DNA of 31,166 bases, taken from IMG/VR virus record IMGVR_UViG_3300030388_001434, positions 1-31,166 of that record. One strand, given 5' to 3'. The stretch is from a virus. A program made the translations under genes and the position numbers. Shown in pieces: positions 28,960-31,166 of the stretch; position 1 is the first letter of the stretch, and every line of letters starts with the position of its first letter. Below the pieces are notes generated by a model. It did no database searches. It worked only from the letters and a program-made list of their open reading frames with translations, and was not told the DNA's origin.

Positions 28960-29292
28960 ATGGAAAACTATGTAGCAAATACTATTTTAGCTCAGATAAA
29001 GTGCGGGCAAGATTCTCATGGAAATAGCGGTAGCCACATGATGATGTGCTGGGCGTTCCAAAATCCTTGGGGGAAAACCTCAGATAATGATGAAGGGAGA
29101 GGGTTCCTTGAGTTTACTGTTGATGGTGCCTTATTTGCTGGGCAAGTGAAAGTGACTTTAGGCTGGGATGATCTTTATATGATTGAGTTCATTGAGACGA
29201 ATGGAAACTGCATTACCGTTTTGCATGAGATTTATTTTGATGATCTTGCTAACGTCATTGATAGAAATGTGGAGAACCCTAAAAATGTCTGA
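28960..29292 (+). CDS. Conserved phage protein of unknown function (ANTI-motif type)
   Basis: 110 residues from the ATG at 28960 (GGGGAAG upstream). 'NYVANTILAQIKCG', then 'SHMMMCWAFQN', 'VTLGWDDLYMIEFIE' and 'EIYFDDLANVIDRN' follow the layout of small phage proteins with ANTIL...WxDxYxxxF and a terminal Y-x-D-x-L helix. It starts 1 base after the previous stop and overlaps the next gene by 8 bases. Function unknown. Confidence 0.65.
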   Translation: MENYVANTILAQIKCGQDSHGNSGSHMMMCWAFQNPWGKTSDNDEGRGFLEFTVDGALFAGQVKVTLGWDDLYMIEFIETNGNCITVLHEIYFDDLANVIDRNVENPKNV

Positions 29293-29593
29293 TACAAGCC
29301 ACCTCTCACCTTTCAAAATTATCAACGATGATAGCGATGCTGTCATTGTAATATCCGCGCATAAGGTGACCCTAGAAGAAGCTCAGAAATTTGTTGATGG
29401 TTACGTTCAGGTCATTACCTTGCGTGATGGTTCGCAAGTTCTTATGAATGAGGATGGAAGAACTAGGGACGGAAAAGCACTTGAGTCAAACAAAGCGGCA
29501 ACCGCGATGCTAAAACCAGAGGGCGTTCTGATATCTAAAGATGGAGTTCTTGGGAATGTATTGATTCTCAGAGACGAGTGCAGGTGGAACTAG
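29285..29593 (+). CDS. DUF3846-like phage protein
   Basis: 102 residues from the ATG at 29285. 'DGYVQVITLRDGSQVLMNED' followed by 'ESNKAATAML' and 'VLGNVLILRDE' resembles the DUF3846 pattern (a short beta-rich domain with a conserved NE-(D/E)-G and N-x-A-A-T). Common in phage accessory regions; no known activity. The first 8 bases overlap the previous gene. Confidence 0.6.
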   Translation: MSDTSHLSPFKIINDDSDAVIVISAHKVTLEEAQKFVDGYVQVITLRDGSQVLMNEDGRTRDGKALESNKAATAMLKPEGVLISKDGVLGNVLILRDECRWN

Positions 29594-29604
29594 CACGTTA
29601 TGGG

Positions 29605-29636
29605 TTGCAATTTAGGCCAAAAAAGTTTACTATAAA
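29605..29636 (+). promoter_or_regulatory. Possible internal promoter
   Basis: TTGCAA (29605-29610), 17-base spacer, TACTAT (29628-29633) in a 60-base gap, followed by GAGGAGA and the ATG at 29654. The -10 is weak. Confidence 0.35.
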
Positions 29637-29653
29637 AAACTGAGGAGAAATTT

Positions 29654-29872
29654 ATGACTAAAGTAATATTTGATTTTGATATGTTTGAAAGCAAAGAGGC
29701 AACCGATATGCTGACCTTGAGTTGCATAAAGCATAATTATGAGGAGTTCGTTGACGAGTATGGTCATGACGAAGCTAACGTAAGGCTGGCCAGATTATTC
29801 GGAACGGCTTGGGAAAACTGCAAGGAAAGGGTCTGGCAATGGTACGACTCTGAATGTTCCGATGAAAAATAA
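29654..29872 (+). CDS. Hypothetical small acidic protein
   Basis: 72 residues starting MTKVIFDFDMFESKEATDML, acidic, with 'RLARLFGTAWENCKERVWQW' as a helical C-terminal half. A strong GAGGAG site lies upstream. It overlaps the following 50-residue gene by 11 bases. No family recognised. Confidence 0.6.
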   Translation: MTKVIFDFDMFESKEATDMLTLSCIKHNYEEFVDEYGHDEANVRLARLFGTAWENCKERVWQWYDSECSDEK

Positions 29873-30014
29873 CATTTCTGATATAAGCCAGTTTCTTGAC
29901 GAGCTAGAAATTAAGTACGGCCAATGTCTAACGGATGTTCCTATGCTTGCTTTGCAAGCAATATTAGATGATGGCGATATTGACCAGTTAATTGAGATTA
30001 TAGAGGGTTCTTAA
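29862..30014 (+). CDS. Hypothetical 50-residue acidic protein
   Basis: 50 residues starting MKNNISDISQFLDELEIKYG and ending IDQLIEIIEGS; strongly acidic helices. It fits exactly between its neighbours: 11-base overlap upstream and 1-base gap to the next ATG, which supports real translation. Confidence 0.55.
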   Translation: MKNNISDISQFLDELEIKYGQCLTDVPMLALQAILDDGDIDQLIEIIEGS

Positions 30015-30015
30015 G

Positions 30016-30213
30016 ATGGACGTTTTAAATGTGCCGCTTACAAAACAGCAAGTGTATCTTTTGCTGGAAGCGGTTGTGACTAGAAAAGTAGAGCAGAGAA
30101 GCAAGTCTGGTTGGATTGACGAGCTTTCAAGTGTTCAAGATGCTTTATCTTCTGCTATTAGAGAGCAATCTCTAGGCATTAAATTGGACGAGCTAGATGA
30201 TGAAATATACTGA
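30016..30213 (+). CDS. Hypothetical small protein
   Basis: 65 residues starting MDVLNVPLTKQQVYLLLEAV, helical, with an acidic C-terminus (KLDELDDEIY). It begins 1 base after the previous stop and overlaps the next gene by 17 bases. No family recognised. Confidence 0.55.
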   Translation: MDVLNVPLTKQQVYLLLEAVVTRKVEQRSKSGWIDELSSVQDALSSAIREQSLGIKLDELDDEIY

Positions 30214-30394
30214 TGATATGTTATCTCGCCACGTTTGCGATAGAAGCGAGGCTTGGATGGAGTGCGACCAAACTACATTCCAAGTGATTGTTTGCGATAC
30301 CTGCGTTGATGTAAAGATGCGCCCATATAGAAAATTCATGTTAGAAAACATAAATCCAGCAAAAGCTGGTAAGGAATTAAGCAATGAATATTGA
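30197..30394 (+). CDS. Hypothetical small Cys-containing protein
   Basis: 65 residues starting MMKYTDDMLSRHVCDRSEAW. Cys residues at about 14, 23, 33 and 36 (last pair CDTC) could form a small metal site. It overlaps both neighbours (17 and 11 bases). Function unknown. Confidence 0.5.
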   Translation: MMKYTDDMLSRHVCDRSEAWMECDQTTFQVIVCDTCVDVKMRPYRKFMLENINPAKAGKELSNEY

Positions 30395-30590
30395 TGGAAA
30401 TGAATTAAAAGCAATGAGAGTTTCAGCGGGAGTCACCCAATCAGAATTGGCGGCACATTTAGGATATTACACCAAAGGCGAACCAAACCGATCTGTAATA
30501 TCTAGGATGGAAAGCGGAAGCCAAGATATAAATGTAAGAATCCAGATGTTAGTAATGAGCTTTTTAAAAGGTAAAGGGGTATCGCAATGA
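30384..30590 (+). CDS. XRE-family small regulator
   Basis: 68 residues with a clear helix-turn-helix: 'ELKAMRVSAGVTQSELAAHL' then 'GEPNRSVISRMESGSQDINV'. Between the two HTH helices there is an insertion (GYYTKGEPNRS). It sits in the middle of the distal small-gene operon, overlapping the next gene by 4 bases. Target unknown. Confidence 0.8.
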   Translation: MNIDGNELKAMRVSAGVTQSELAAHLGYYTKGEPNRSVISRMESGSQDINVRIQMLVMSFLKGKGVSQ

Positions 30591-30838
30591 GCAATAAGAT
30601 TGATAAGTTTTTTGACAGTGAGCTTCCCAGAATGATGGAGGAGCAATACCGCTCTGGAGGCATTGATATCATGGAGTCTGTTATTCTTACCATCAAGGCT
30701 CAAAACCATGCAGATAACGCTGTCAAAAAATACAGCTTTAATGAGTTTGTTGAAATTATGGAATCAATGGTAAAAAGCTGGAAAACTGTTAACTCCTCCA
30801 AAAAAACGGATGTTGCAGTAAGGGGTGATTTACATTGA
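30587..30838 (+). CDS. Hypothetical helical protein
   Basis: 83 residues starting MSNKIDKFFDSELPRMMEEQ, charged and helical. ATGA overlap with the XRE gene before it and a 4-base overlap with the TTG-started gene after it. No family recognised. Confidence 0.55.
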   Translation: MSNKIDKFFDSELPRMMEEQYRSGGIDIMESVILTIKAQNHADNAVKKYSFNEFVEIMESMVKSWKTVNSSKKTDVAVRGDLH

Positions 30839-31053
30839 GTACGATGCTGGATAGGGGGGATTGTGACGAATCCCTACCTGATTGCCCTTGGATTAAAGAT
30901 GATGCCGAATATTGCGATGCACATGATCTTGAGTTATCTTATGGTGAAGATGAAAATGGTTGTGAGGTTCGTTTCTGCAAAGTTTGCGATGAAGTTGCTG
31001 AGGAGTTGATGGGCGTTATGGATGTAAAAGATATGTGGAAAAGCAAAGATTGA
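30835..31053 (+). CDS. Hypothetical acidic Cys-rich protein (TTG start)
   Basis: 72 residues. The TTG at 30835 is preferred over the ATG at 30844 because AGGGGTGA lies 6 bases before it and the start overlaps the previous stop. Cys residues in DCDESLPDCPW, YCDAHD and 'CEVRFCKVCDE' could bind a metal. Very acidic overall. Function unknown. Confidence 0.55.
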   Translation: MSTMLDRGDCDESLPDCPWIKDDAEYCDAHDLELSYGEDENGCEVRFCKVCDEVAEELMGVMDVKDMWKSKD

Positions 31054-31166
31054 TAGAGCTTATTATGGGATGTGCATTTTTGCTGTCCCTTAGTGTGCTA
31101 ATGCATGGCGCTTATCTGATTGTGTGCGACAAGCAAAAACAGTGGGAAAATAATAAAAATAAAGAC
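31050..31166 (+). CDS. Partial small membrane protein at window end
   Basis: A frame from TTG 31050 (or ATG 31065) stays open to the window edge: 39 codons with a hydrophobic stretch ('MGCAFLLSLSVLMHGAYLIV') followed by a charged tail (CDKQKQWENNK). The start overlaps the preceding stop, like the other genes of this chain. Likely one transmembrane helix; the end is not visible. Confidence 0.4.
   Translation, partial: MIELIMGCAFLLSLSVLMHGAYLIVCDKQKQWENNKNKD

Noticed and set aside
22812-30590. Evidence that the phage is temperate (three small HTH regulators)
   Set aside because: No integrase, attachment site or full-length CI-like repressor is visible; small HTH proteins also occur in lytic phages, so lifestyle is left open.

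Overview
This window is part of a tailed double-stranded DNA phage (or prophage) of the HK97 capsid lineage. It carries small and large terminase, portal, a Mu F-like head protein, prohead protease and major capsid protein, plus a T7 gp4-like primase-helicase, an ERF annealing protein and an SSB-like protein. AT-leaning composition, a fibre with the marine-type 'DDYEEGTWTP' C-terminal motif and curli-secretion homologues suggest a marine gammaproteobacterial host; this is inference. No integrase, tRNA, CRISPR array, tape-measure gene or recognisable endolysin is visible. Both window ends cut through genes.

Layout. (1) 1-9.85 kb, minus strand, read right to left: prohead protease, major capsid protein, a small capsid-associated protein, small baseplate/tail proteins, a 1016-residue fibre, two small conserved phage proteins, two membrane proteins in the lysis slot, then a CsgF homologue and a CsgG homologue cut by the window edge. 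(2) 9.85-11.95 kb: a divergent cassette of five small unknown genes with its own promoters and terminators, ending in a 0.45 kb repeat-built noncoding module (A). It sits inside the head operon, between the Mu F-like gene and the protease. (3) 11.95-20.28 kb, minus strand: a tightly overlapped run of ParB-like protein, small conserved protein, two methyltransferase-like proteins, an IbrA-like PP-loop enzyme and an IbrB-like ParB protein, leading directly into small terminase, large terminase, portal (with two extra C-terminal domains) and Mu F-like protein. (4) 20.47-21.96 kb, plus strand: amidoligase plus gamma-glutamylcyclotransferase, followed by module B, a colinear paralogue of module A. 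(5) 22.47-25.73 kb, minus strand: replication and control genes, with a 24-bp iteron-like array inside the initiator-like gene. (6) 25.83-31.17 kb, plus strand: recombination genes (PD-(D/E)XK nuclease, ERF, SSB-like, HNH), then a chain of overlapping small genes including one XRE regulator.

How the parts work together: divergent early promoters near 25.75 kb would drive replication leftward and recombination rightward. The long leftward operon from about 20.3 kb couples DNA-modification-type genes to packaging and head assembly. The most unusual content is the csgF-csgG pair in the lysis slot, the two paralogous convergent noncoding modules built on a 79-bp period, the ParB/methyltransferase/PP-loop cluster, and the putative origin inside a coding sequence.
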